Positions 37,545-45,812 of a stretch of 64,000 bases of DNA are shown one piece after another (within the stretch, counting starts at the first letter, position 1; each line of letters opens with the position of its first letter). Under the pieces are notes generated by a model, which was not told the DNA's origin, made no database searches, and was given only the letters and a program-made list of their open reading frames with translations. The position numbers and the translations under genes are program-made. Source of the DNA: Poriferisodalis sp022821985 (GTDB taxonomy: Bacteria > Actinomycetota > Acidimicrobiia > Acidimicrobiales > Poriferisodalaceae); NCBI RefSeq assembly GCF_965219595.1, contig NZ_OZ244781.1, positions 62,001-126,000 of the forward strand, written 5' to 3'.

Positions 37545-39050
37545 ATGGCGCACCGCCCGCATCTCAGCTGGTTTCGCCCGTTGCGGGCGGCGGCGGCAGT
37601 GTTGCTGGCGGCTACAGCGATCGTCGGGACCGGAAACGCAACGGGAGCTGCGTCACGTGTCGATTCGGACCGGCTGTGGGGCGCCGACCGCTACGAGACC
37701 GCGGCGGAGATCGCCGAGGAATACGCAGCCGCGGCTGGACCCATCGACACAGCCATCGTGGCCTCCGGCGAATCCTTCGCCGACGCGCTGGCAGCCACCC
37801 CGCTGGCACGTGTGCGCAATGCACCGATCTTGCTGTCGCCGCCCGATGAGCTGCACCCGGCGACCCGCAGCTTCATCCAGCGGCACCGGATCGACGACAT
37901 CATCATCGCTGGCGGCACCACTGCCATCTCCGACGACGTCGAAGATGCTCTGGCCGCCTTGATCAGCGGCAGACCCGAGCGGCTGGAGGGTTCCGACCGC
38001 TACCGGACCGTGGTCAACATCGCCCGCGAGATCGAAGTCCGCGAGATCGGTGACTACTGCGGGGACGGGCGCCGTACCGCCCTGCTGGCAACTGGGGAGA
38101 AGTTCGCCGACGCCCTGGCACTGTCGCCGCTTGCCTTCTCGGGCCCGCATCCCGTGCTGCTCACCGAGCCCGACCGGCTCCCGGCGTCGGTGAGGAACTA
38201 CTTCGTCGATTACACGATCGAACAGGTGGTAATTGCCGGTGGAACTGCAGCGATCGCGGACTCGGTCGAGGCGGAGATTTCCGACCTCGGCATCAGGGTC
38301 GAACGCCTGTGGGGACGCGACCGCTTCGAGACCGCCGTGGAGATCGCCGATGCGCTGGCTGACCGCTGCTTCGGGTCCGATGAGTTCGGCCTCGCTGACG
38401 GCCGGAAGTTCCCCGACGCGCTGGTCGGCGGCCCACTGCTGGGTCTGCGACGGGCACCGCTGTTGCTGTCTGAGCCGGCTCTGCCAGATGCAACACGCAG
38501 GTTCCTGGCCGGCCCGGTTCCCGATGCGAGCACCGTACAGCTCACGATCTTCGGCGGGCCCGCCGCGGTGTCCGATTCCGCAGCGGCGGCGGCAACCGAC
38601 GCACTGAGAGGCCTGGACCGCGAGTGCGATCCCCGCACCGACGCACCCGGAGTGCCGCGTGATGTGACAGTGCAGCCGCTCAACGGTGCCCTCCAAATCC
38701 GCTGGGATGCCCCGGCGGCAGTCGGCAGCAGCGGCCCGGACGGCTTCCGGATCAGGTACCGGCCTGTCGGGGGGCAGTGGATCACGATGCGCAATGTCAG
38801 CTCGCCCGCAACCATCTCGGGACTCCAGAACACTGCTCTCTATGAGGTGCAGGTACGCGCCGACGGCAGCGGCTATGAGGTGTGGAGCCCGAGCAGCTAC
38901 GCAACGCCGTCGGATGCGGCGGGTGTCGCAGCACAGTCAGCCCCGGGCAGCACGAGCCGCAGCCTGCGTGCCGCCGCTGTGTCGCCGGCCGCCGGCCAGC
39001 AGGCCAACACGGCTGCACCAGACTGCCCACCCGGACCAGCCTCGGCATGA
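37545..39050 (+). CDS. Secreted cell wall-binding repeat 2 protein with fibronectin III domain
   Basis: A 501-aa exported protein: signal peptide (residues 1-35, RAAAAVLLAATAIVGTGNATGA), then three CWB2 modules. They are DRLWGADRYETAAEIAEEY with SGESFADALAATPLA, LEGSDRYRTVVNIAREI with TGEKFADALALSPLA, and LWGRDRFETAVEIADAL with DGRKFPDALVGGPLL. Each ends in an IIIAGGTTAIS-type strand. A fibronectin type III-like domain (PRDVTVQPLNGALQIRWDAP) and a Ser/Ala tail follow. CWB2 repeats anchor proteins to secondary wall polymers. Its stop overlaps the cofD ATG (ATGA), an unexpected coupling of a wall protein with F420 synthesis. Confidence 0.82.
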   Translation: MAHRPHLSWFRPLRAAAAVLLAATAIVGTGNATGAASRVDSDRLWGADRYETAAEIAEEYAAAAGPIDTAIVASGESFADALAATPLARVRNAPILLSPPDELHPATRSFIQRHRIDDIIIAGGTTAISDDVEDALAALISGRPERLEGSDRYRTVVNIAREIEVREIGDYCGDGRRTALLATGEKFADALALSPLAFSGPHPVLLTEPDRLPASVRNYFVDYTIEQVVIAGGTAAIADSVEAEISDLGIRVERLWGRDRFETAVEIADALADRCFGSDEFGLADGRKFPDALVGGPLLGLRRAPLLLSEPALPDATRRFLAGPVPDASTVQLTIFGGPAAVSDSAAAAATDALRGLDRECDPRTDAPGVPRDVTVQPLNGALQIRWDAPAAVGSSGPDGFRIRYRPVGGQWITMRNVSSPATISGLQNTALYEVQVRADGSGYEVWSPSSYATPSDAAGVAAQSAPGSTSRSLRAAAVSPAAGQQANTAAPDCPPGPASA

Positions 39051-40018
39051 TCGCCTCGAACTCTCGAGCCGTCGCCGTGCTAGCCGGCGGCGTCGGCGCC
39101 GCCCGGTTCCTCAGCGGACTGCTTCGCGTCTGCCGGCCCACCGATGTCACCGCAATCGTGAACGTCGGCGACGACTTCACGCTGCACGGCCTCGACATCA
39201 GCCCCGATCTCGACACGGTCACCTACACGCTTGCCGGCCAGATCAACCCCGAGACCGGCTGGGGCCGGGCCGGCGAGACCTGGCGCGTGCTCACCGAGCT
39301 GGGACGGCTCGGCGGGCAGGACTGGTTCAAGCTCGGCGACCTGGATCTTGCGCTGCACCTGTTCCGCACGCAGCGACGCAGCGAGGGCGCATCGCTGTCG
39401 CAGGTGACGGGCGAGATTGCTGCCAGCTTCGGGCTCGAGCTGACGCTGCTGCCGGTCAGCGACGATCTCATCGCTACCCGCATCACGCCGGCTGAACCCG
39501 ACGGAGCAACCGAGATCGACTTCCAGGAGTACTTCGTGGCTCACCAGCACGGCATCGCCGTGCGATCGGTTCGCTTCGCTGGCATCGAGGGGGCCAAGCC
39601 GGCGCCGGGCGTGCTGGATGCCCTGAGCAGCGCCGGCACCGTGGTGGTCGCGCCGTCGAACCCGTTCGTCTCGATCGGCCCGGTCGTCGACGTGCCGCAG
39701 GTGCGCGAGACGCTGCGCGGCCGGCGCGACAGTGTCGTGGCCGTGTCGCCCATCGTGGGCGGCGCATCGATCAAGGGGCCTGCCGGCGCCATGATGCACG
39801 AGCTGGGCCACGAGCCCAGCGTCGTCGGCGTGGCGCGGCTCTACACCGGTTTCGCCGGCACGCTGTTGATCGACCACGCCGACGCCGAACTCGCTCCCGC
39901 CGTGGCCCAGGAAGGGATGACACCGGTGGTGACCGACACGATCATGGCCGACCCGGACCGTGCGGCCCGGCTGGCCACTGCAGCGCTGGAAGCCGCAGGC
40001 GCAAAGGAAAGCACATGA
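39047..40018 (+). CDS. cofD: 2-phospho-L-lactate/phosphoenolpyruvate transferase of F420 biosynthesis
   Basis: A 323-aa enzyme joining the nucleotide-activated lactate or PEP moiety to Fo to give (dehydro-)F420-0. AVLAGGVGAARFLSGLLRV binds the nucleotide, IVNVGDDFTLHGLDISPDLDTVTYTLAG is the CofD signature, and VVAPSNPFVSIGPVVDVP, VAVSPIVGGASIKGPAGAMM are conserved. In Actinobacteria (FbiA) PEP is the usual donor. The start at ATG 39047 overlaps the previous stop by 4 bp and its own stop overlaps cofE by 4 bp, so three genes are coupled. No cofC/fbiD or Fo synthase is in the window. Confidence 0.93.
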   Translation: MIASNSRAVAVLAGGVGAARFLSGLLRVCRPTDVTAIVNVGDDFTLHGLDISPDLDTVTYTLAGQINPETGWGRAGETWRVLTELGRLGGQDWFKLGDLDLALHLFRTQRRSEGASLSQVTGEIAASFGLELTLLPVSDDLIATRITPAEPDGATEIDFQEYFVAHQHGIAVRSVRFAGIEGAKPAPGVLDALSSAGTVVVAPSNPFVSIGPVVDVPQVRETLRGRRDSVVAVSPIVGGASIKGPAGAMMHELGHEPSVVGVARLYTGFAGTLLIDHADAELAPAVAQEGMTPVVTDTIMADPDRAARLATAALEAAGAKEST

Positions 40019-40725
40019 CCATCGAACTGCACCCGCTCGAAGGCATCGGCGAGATCACGCTCGGTGCCGATCTCGGAGCCGTCATCGCGAGTGCCTGCGA
40101 GGCGTCACCCGCCGGCCTGCATGACGGCGATGTGCTCGTCGTGACGCAGAAGATCGTCTCCAAGGCTGAGGGCGCCATGGAGCAGATCGACCCCGACGAT
40201 CCGCTGTCGCACAAGCCCCTCGTCGAGCGTGAGTCAGTCCGCATCCTGCGCCGGCGCGGCGACCTCATCATCAGCGAGACCAAGCACGGATTCATCTGCG
40301 CAAACGCAGGCATCGATCTGTCCAACGTCGAGCGGGGTAACGCCGCGCTGCTGCCCGACGACAGCGACCGCTCCGCCAACAAGATCCGAGACCGAATACG
40401 GGCGCTGTCGGGCCGGACCGTCGGGGTGATCATCTCCGACACCTTCGGGCGCCCGTGGCGGCGCGGCGTCACCGATGTGGCCATCGGCTGCGCGGGCATC
40501 GCCGCCGTCGTCGACCTGAAGGGCACTGCCGACGCGCTGGGGCGGGAGCTGATGGTCACCGAGGTGTGTGTGGCAGATGAGATCGCCTCCGCTGCCGACT
40601 TGGTGTGCGGCAAGGCGCGGGGCGTTCCGGTCGCGATCGTGCGCGGTGTCGACCCGAGTTGGCTGCGGCGTGCCTCGGTGCGCTCGGAGATCATCAGGGA
40701 TCCCGCCGAGGACCTGTTCCGCTAG
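40015..40725 (+). CDS. cofE: Coenzyme F420-0:L-glutamate ligase
   Basis: A 236-aa GTP-dependent ligase adding glutamates to F420-0. VLVVTQKIVSKAEGA, GFICANAGIDLSN, LPDDSDRSANKIRDRI and VIISDTFGRPWRRGVTDVAIGCAG are the CofE core. Unlike mycobacterial FbiB it stops after the ligase domain and lacks the C-terminal FMN-dependent reductase domain that reduces dehydro-F420-0. That step must be done by another protein, or the pathway here uses phospholactate. Coupled to cofD by a 4-bp overlap. Confidence 0.92.
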   Translation: MTIELHPLEGIGEITLGADLGAVIASACEASPAGLHDGDVLVVTQKIVSKAEGAMEQIDPDDPLSHKPLVERESVRILRRRGDLIISETKHGFICANAGIDLSNVERGNAALLPDDSDRSANKIRDRIRALSGRTVGVIISDTFGRPWRRGVTDVAIGCAGIAAVVDLKGTADALGRELMVTEVCVADEIASAADLVCGKARGVPVAIVRGVDPSWLRRASVRSEIIRDPAEDLFR

Positions 40726-40807
40726 AGCCGCCGCGGCGTTGCTGCCGCTCATACGCGGCTCGGCCCACAAGTGCCGGGAGCTCGGCTCAGCCGCTCGGCC
40801 TGATCGC

Positions 40808-41866
40808 TCAGTCGGGGGGCGGTTGGCGCTGCGCACGCAGCACGGCCCCCGGTGCGACCTGCTCTCCGCTGCCGACCACCGAGAAGTCGCAGAGCGCTGC
40901 CCCCGCGCCCACGGCAACGCCCGGGCCGAGCACCGAGTCGATCACGATGGCGCCGGCGGCGAGGCGGCAGCCGTCCCCCACGACTGATCGCTGCACGACT
41001 GCGCCAGGTCCGATCTGGCACCCGCGGCCGACCACCGATGTGCGGATCTGTGCCTCGGGATGAACTCCTCCGGCCGGTTTCTCCAGTGGCGGTACGCCGG
41101 GAACGGCCCCACCGTCGACGACATGGGCGAGCGGCCGGCGCCCTTCGAGGACGTCGAGATTGGCAGCCAGATACTGCTGCGGCGTGCCCGTGTCGAGCCA
41201 GTATGTGTCGGCAACCAGCGCTGCCAGCGCCCCGTCCGCGACGATCTGGGGGAAGATCTCGCGCTCGATGGAAACGGGCCGGTCAGGCGCGATGCGAGCG
41301 AGCACTGCTGAGGTCAGCACGTAGGTACCGGCGCTGATCGTGGGCCGTTCGCCTGGCGGCAGCGCCGCGGGGGCAGAGCCCGGATCCGGCTTTTCCGAGA
41401 ACGACAGCACCCGACCCGACGGATCGGCCACCACGAGGCCGTATGGCGATGGATCGGCGACCGGCTGCAGTGCGATGGCGGCTTCCGCCCCCGAGCTCGC
41501 ATGACGGCTCGCAAGGGCGCCTACGTCGAGGTCGGTCAGCACATCGCCATTGAGAACCAGGAATGTGCCCGTGATACCGCAGGCCTCCGCGGCAAACCGC
41601 ACAGCTCCCGCGGTGCCGCGCGGGTCGGGCTCAACTGCTACCTGGTATGCGAGCTGCCCGATGCGGCCGTGTGGGTAGGCCGCGGTGAACACCTCGGCCC
41701 GGTAGCCCAGCGAGAGCACGATCTCATCGACGCCGTGCCGGTGCAGGTGCTCGCAGACCCACTCGATCATCGGCCGCCCGCACACTGGCAGCATCTGCTT
41801 GGGGGTGTCGTTGGTCAGCGGGCGCAGCCGGGTGCCGAAGCCACCCAGCAGCAGGATCGCCTTCAC
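40808..41866 (-). CDS. Mannose-1-phosphate guanylyltransferase-like sugar nucleotidylyltransferase
   Basis: A 352-aa enzyme: N-terminal nucleotidyltransferase (MKAILLLGGFGTRLRPLTNDTPKQMLPVCGRPMIEW; VLNGDVLTDLDVGAL) and, from about residue 265, a left-handed beta-helix of hexapeptide repeats (IRTSVVGRGCQIGPGAVVQRSVVGDGCRLAAGAIVIDSVLGPGVAVG). The PKQMLPV signature fits GDP-mannose or dTDP-glucose pyrophosphorylases; actinobacterial position near cofDE (as Rv3264c) favours mannose-1-P guanylyltransferase. It overlaps the preceding gene by 4 bp and is the last gene of the leftward lpdA/LCP/ugd operon. Confidence 0.82.
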   Translation of the reverse strand: MKAILLLGGFGTRLRPLTNDTPKQMLPVCGRPMIEWVCEHLHRHGVDEIVLSLGYRAEVFTAAYPHGRIGQLAYQVAVEPDPRGTAGAVRFAAEACGITGTFLVLNGDVLTDLDVGALASRHASSGAEAAIALQPVADPSPYGLVVADPSGRVLSFSEKPDPGSAPAALPPGERPTISAGTYVLTSAVLARIAPDRPVSIEREIFPQIVADGALAALVADTYWLDTGTPQQYLAANLDVLEGRRPLAHVVDGGAVPGVPPLEKPAGGVHPEAQIRTSVVGRGCQIGPGAVVQRSVVGDGCRLAAGAIVIDSVLGPGVAVGAGAALCDFSVVGSGEQVAPGAVLRAQRQPPPD

Positions 41867-42687
41867 TCAGCGGGCTCGGATGTCTCCGATGGCTCAGACG
41901 TGGCAGGAAGGTCGCCCTCGACCGGCTCGCTCTCGCCGCCGTCGTCAAGCACCGGTCCTTCTTCGGTCGAGCCGTCGATCAGCGGCTGATCCTCGGGCGG
42001 CAGATTGAGGTAGGCCCGCAGGAATGCGTCGTCGGGTCGTGGAACGTCCGCGTTCTCCACGCTCGGGTGGACGAATGCGAACACGAAGATCTGACCGTCG
42101 TCGAGGAAGCGCACATCGCGCAGGTCTTCATTGAACGCCAGCGCCTTCTCTGCCTGCAAGGTCTCCCAGCGCATGATGCGCAGCTCTGCCCCCGGTTCGG
42201 AGATGTCGGGATCGTCGCTGTCGGGATCGGGGGAGGCACAGCCTTCGTCGGACTCGTCGAGGATGGTCCCGTCGGGCAGCTCGAACCTCGAGTCGGTTAA
42301 CTCGAACTCGATCTCGCGCATGAACGCACCGACTGTTGCGAACTGGCCCGTCACACCGGTGTGGAACGGGTGGATGTGGATGAGCCCGTCGCCATGCGTG
42401 TGGATGCCCGACTGGTCGTCGACATCGTTGGGGTACAGGTCGAGGATGAACTCGTCGCAGTCGTAGATCGCGTAGAGCGAGTGCCAGTGATCGCCGAGGC
42501 GCGGCGGGCCTGCCGGGGCATTCGAGGACCGCTCGTTGCGGGCCACCAGGATCAGCACCACGCCCAACAAGACGACGAGCAGCATCGCCGCCGGGAACAG
42601 GATGTCGCGCCGGGGGCGAAAGCTCCTGCCGCTTCCGCCGGCGCTCGCTGCTTTGGCAACTTTTTTGGCAGCGGCTGATCTCGCCAT
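41863..42687 (-). CDS. Membrane-anchored His-rich hypothetical protein
   Basis: A 274-aa protein of unknown family. It has a basic N-terminus, one span (ILFPAAMLLVVLLGVVLILVA), and an extracytoplasmic domain with GDHWHSLYAIYDCDEFILDLYPNDVDDQSGIHTHGDGLIHIHPF. The clustered histidines (HWH, HTH, HIH) could bind a metal. The C-terminal ~45 residues are acidic, Pro/Ser/Glu-rich. I use ATG 42687 rather than a TTG four codons earlier. Placed between ugd and the nucleotidylyltransferase (4-bp overlap with the latter), so it is co-transcribed with envelope-polysaccharide genes; function not assigned. Confidence 0.7.
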   Translation of the reverse strand: MARSAAAKKVAKAASAGGSGRSFRPRRDILFPAAMLLVVLLGVVLILVARNERSSNAPAGPPRLGDHWHSLYAIYDCDEFILDLYPNDVDDQSGIHTHGDGLIHIHPFHTGVTGQFATVGAFMREIEFELTDSRFELPDGTILDESDEGCASPDPDSDDPDISEPGAELRIMRWETLQAEKALAFNEDLRDVRFLDDGQIFVFAFVHPSVENADVPRPDDAFLRAYLNLPPEDQPLIDGSTEEGPVLDDGGESEPVEGDLPATSEPSETSEPAE

Positions 42688-42731
42688 ACGGGGCGACAAG
42701 CTACCGGCGCTCGCGGCTGATGGGTGCGCCC

Positions 42732-42811
42732 GCTGCGGGGGCGGCAGGTCCCTCTGCTCCCAGCGATCTAGCAGGTCGCAACGTCGCAGTGTTCCCTGCC
42801 GCCCCCGCAGC
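42732..42811 (-). repeat. 80-bp structured repeat R1, copy 3
   Basis: Exactly 80 bp between ugd and the His-rich membrane gene. The outer stem is a perfect 17-bp inverted repeat, GCTGCGGGGGCGGCAGG and its complement. The inner hairpin here is weaker (tandem G-A mismatches). The TGCCATA flank is present on the minus strand. It starts 26 bp after the ugd stop and may limit read-through. Confidence 0.85.
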
Positions 42812-42837
42812 TATGGCATCAGTGCGTTCTCGTGTGC

Positions 42838-44211
42838 TCAGCGGCGACCGAGGCCCTCGTAGGTGAAGCCCGCGGCGCGTAGCTGGTCCGCGTCGAGCAG
42901 GTTGCGTGCATCCACGACGCGAGCTGCGGCCATCTCCGACGCGGCCCGCTCCCAGTCAAGGGCCGCGAACTCAGGCCACTCGGTCAGAACGACGGTTACA
43001 TCGGCACCATGCAGGGCCTCGAACGCCGAACTTCGGACGTGCAAGGCCGCTGGCAGTTGCGAGGCGATGTCGGGACGGTCGTCGAGACTGCCCAGCGCCG
43101 GGTCGTACGCCACGAGGCGCGCGCCCGTCGCGCTCAGCCGCTCGGCAACCCGAAGAGCGGGAGAGCCGCGCAGGTCGTCGGTGCCGGCTTTGAAGGTGAG
43201 GCCCAGCATCGCCACCGTGACACCGTCAAGGTCGACAGTTCCCGCGGCTCCATCGCCGGCATCCGGATCCGTTACCTCGTCTGGCTCGCCCACGACCATC
43301 CGGGCGACCTTCGCGACCACCCGGTCGAGCTGCTGCTCGTTGACCGCGATGACGCCTTCGAGCAGGTCGAAGACGTAGCCGGCGTCGTTGGCGACCGACA
43401 CCAGTGCACGGGTGTCCTTCGGCAGGCACGAGCCGCCCCAGCCGGGACCGGGCTGCAGGTAGGCCGAACCGATGCGGTGATCGGTGCCGACCCCGGCAAG
43501 AACTGTGTCGACGTCAGCGCCGACCGCCTCGCAGACGGCTGCGAGCGCATTCACGAACGAGACCTTGGCGGCCAGAAATGCGTTTGCTGCGTACTTGACA
43601 GTCTCGGCCGATGTGGGATCGCTGAGGATCACCGGCGCTGCCACGCCGGCATACAGCGCCGCAACCCGGCGTGCCACCGAGGGATCCTCAGCCCCGATGA
43701 CGATCCGATCAGGTGACAGGAAATCGGCAACCGCCGAGCCTTCCCGCAGGAACTCGGGATTCGATGCCAGCGCCACATCGGTGCGCCCGAGCGCCGCGGC
43801 AATCTTGGGCGCGGTTCCCACCGGCACGGTCGACTTCGTCACCACGACCGAGCCTGGCTGCAGGCAAGACGCCACCGAATCGAGTGCCGCCAGCAAGTAG
43901 CTGAGCTCGGTCTCGCCGTCAGCACGCAGCGGCGTCGGCACGCAGACGAAGACGAAATCGCACGTGGATGCAACGGCTTCGGCCGAGATCACAAACCGGA
44001 GGCGACGCTCGGCAATGCCATCGGCGACGAGCCGATCCAGATCGGCTTCGCGAATATGCACCACGCCGGCCGACAAGGACGCCACCTTGGCCCGGTCGAT
44101 GTCTGCGCAGATGACGTCGTGGCCGAGGTGGGCGAAACACGCGGCTGTCGTCAGTCCGACGTAGCCCGCACCGACGACGAGGATGCGGTGCTCGGGCGAT
44201 GTGCCGCTCAT
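42838..44211 (-). CDS. ugd: UDP-glucose 6-dehydrogenase
   Basis: A 457-aa NAD-dependent enzyme oxidising UDP-glucose to UDP-glucuronate for envelope polysaccharides. ILVVGAGYVGLTTAACFAHLGHDVICADID is the NAD loop, STVPVGT the conserved hinge segment, and PGPGWGGSCLPKDTRALV carries the catalytic cysteine; NPEFLREGSAVADFLSPDRIVIG is diagnostic. Its ATG overlaps the LCP stop by 4 bp, so the two are coupled; an R1 repeat follows the stop. In this operon glucuronate may be part of the polymer that LCP attaches to the wall. Confidence 0.93.
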   Translation of the reverse strand: MSGTSPEHRILVVGAGYVGLTTAACFAHLGHDVICADIDRAKVASLSAGVVHIREADLDRLVADGIAERRLRFVISAEAVASTCDFVFVCVPTPLRADGETELSYLLAALDSVASCLQPGSVVVTKSTVPVGTAPKIAAALGRTDVALASNPEFLREGSAVADFLSPDRIVIGAEDPSVARRVAALYAGVAAPVILSDPTSAETVKYAANAFLAAKVSFVNALAAVCEAVGADVDTVLAGVGTDHRIGSAYLQPGPGWGGSCLPKDTRALVSVANDAGYVFDLLEGVIAVNEQQLDRVVAKVARMVVGEPDEVTDPDAGDGAAGTVDLDGVTVAMLGLTFKAGTDDLRGSPALRVAERLSATGARLVAYDPALGSLDDRPDIASQLPAALHVRSSAFEALHGADVTVVLTEWPEFAALDWERAASEMAAARVVDARNLLDADQLRAAGFTYEGLGRR

Positions 44212-45812
44212 GGCGCCAGCTGGTCGGCGGAGGGCACATCGACCCTCCGGTAGCCGGGATCGATGCGAAGAGGTTCGTCGCCGATGTGCAGGATCACCGT
44301 GGTTGCATCAAGCTCGGCATGGCCGGCGAATTCTGGCACAGGCAACAGATGACTGGCCAGCAGGCCGGCCGCGAGCCGTCCCTGCGGGGCCAGATAGACG
44401 ACGGTGCCCTCGGGAACGCCCGAGATGCCATCGGGCATGGGCCCCGCCGCCTCCGCGTCGAACCCGAGTTCGCTCAGCCCTGCAGCCACCTGGTGTCGCG
44501 CCGTGCCGGTGACCTGCACCCGCACGCGCGACTCGACGATGTCGTCCCAGCCGATGCCCCGGAACACATCCAGCACCCGCTGATTGTGCTCAGCGCGCTG
44601 CGGATCGAGCCCGAGCGACCATCGCACCGGGTCGTGAATATCCACAACCCGCAGCTCGTAGTCCTCGACATCGGCGCCGACATCAACACCGACGAATCTG
44701 CCGGCGAGTCTCCGGCCATCGTTCACCACGCTCAGCGTGTCGGAGGTGGACAGGTGGTCGGCTGCAATGTCCAATACCGCGAGCAGGCGGATCGGGTTGG
44801 CCAACAACGCGGGTGCGACTTGGGCAACGGCAGTGCGCAAGAATGCCCGCTGCCGGTCGGTGCGGGCGAGATCGTTCCAGGCTCCGTGCCGCTGCCAAGT
44901 CCCGTCAGGCAGCTGCGCTTCGAGATGGCGACTGCGAACGAACGCGAGCGCCTGCCGGCCGTCGAGGAGATGGGTACCCGCCCCGGTAACGAACCCGCTG
45001 CGGCTGTCGGTCGGGTCGGTCGCATCCTCCTTCGGTTCGTCGCGCAACGGCCGGTCGAATGTCATCTCGACACCCCCGATGGCGTCAACCAGCCTCAGGA
45101 ATGCCTCGAAATCCACCTCCACGAAATGCTGCAGGGTGATGTCGAGGTTCTCCTCGACGGTGTCGATCATGCGGGCGGCGCGTCCCGCCGTGGTGCGGTC
45201 GCGGTTGTAGGCGCTGTTGATCTTGGCGATGACGCCGGTACCTGCGATATCGCTCGTGCCGGCGATTTCGGCTGCCAAGTCCCGCGGGATGGACATCATC
45301 GCCGCGGTGCCATCGTCGCGCAGCCGGATCACCATGATGACGTCCGCCAGCCGGTTGTGGTCCGAGTGGCCGGCACGCAGCGGATCGTCGGCAGCGAGTC
45401 CCAGAGTGCTGTCCGTGCCGACAAGCAAGTAGTTCTCTCCGGTCGGGCCGCTCGGCAGGACAGGCTGACCAGCAGGCGGGTCAGCGGCACGTGACGGGTC
45501 CGACAAGGAGTCCGACCCGTCACCTGATACGACGCCATCACCTGCGATTCCCGCTTCGTCACTGCTGGCGCTGTCTGCGCCGGCAGCACTGTCAGTCTTC
45601 GCCGCGACTGCGGCCGACTGCCCAATCAGCACGTCGGCTGCTGTTACCGGCTGCTGGGGAGCAGGTGTCAGCACACCCGCCAGCTCATGTCGTTCGATCC
45701 GTCCGAGCTGCACCAGCACGTAGGCGGATACGCCGGTGGCAGCTGCGGTGACCAGGGTCAGTACCGCCAGCGCGACAAGAATGAGGCGAGTGCGCCAGCT
45801 GCGGTGGCTCAC
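44208..45812 (-). CDS. LytR-CpsA-Psr family glycopolymer transferase
   Basis: A 534-aa membrane protein. One N-terminal span (LILVALAVLTLVTAAATGVSAYVLV), a Ser/Ala/Asp-rich linker, then the LCP domain (about residues 125-330): ENYLLVGTDST, RLADVIMVIRL, MMSIPRDLAAEI, INSAYNRD and the arginine motif LAFVRSRHLE. The C-terminal ~100 residues form a LytR_C-like domain. LCP proteins move lipid-linked glycopolymers (arabinogalactan, teichoic acids) to peptidoglycan. It overlaps lpdA upstream and ugd downstream by 4 bp each, so all three are one translationally coupled unit. Confidence 0.88.
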   Translation of the reverse strand: MSHRSWRTRLILVALAVLTLVTAAATGVSAYVLVQLGRIERHELAGVLTPAPQQPVTAADVLIGQSAAVAAKTDSAAGADSASSDEAGIAGDGVVSGDGSDSLSDPSRAADPPAGQPVLPSGPTGENYLLVGTDSTLGLAADDPLRAGHSDHNRLADVIMVIRLRDDGTAAMMSIPRDLAAEIAGTSDIAGTGVIAKINSAYNRDRTTAGRAARMIDTVEENLDITLQHFVEVDFEAFLRLVDAIGGVEMTFDRPLRDEPKEDATDPTDSRSGFVTGAGTHLLDGRQALAFVRSRHLEAQLPDGTWQRHGAWNDLARTDRQRAFLRTAVAQVAPALLANPIRLLAVLDIAADHLSTSDTLSVVNDGRRLAGRFVGVDVGADVEDYELRVVDIHDPVRWSLGLDPQRAEHNQRVLDVFRGIGWDDIVESRVRVQVTGTARHQVAAGLSELGFDAEAAGPMPDGISGVPEGTVVYLAPQGRLAAGLLASHLLPVPEFAGHAELDATTVILHIGDEPLRIDPGYRRVDVPSADQLAP

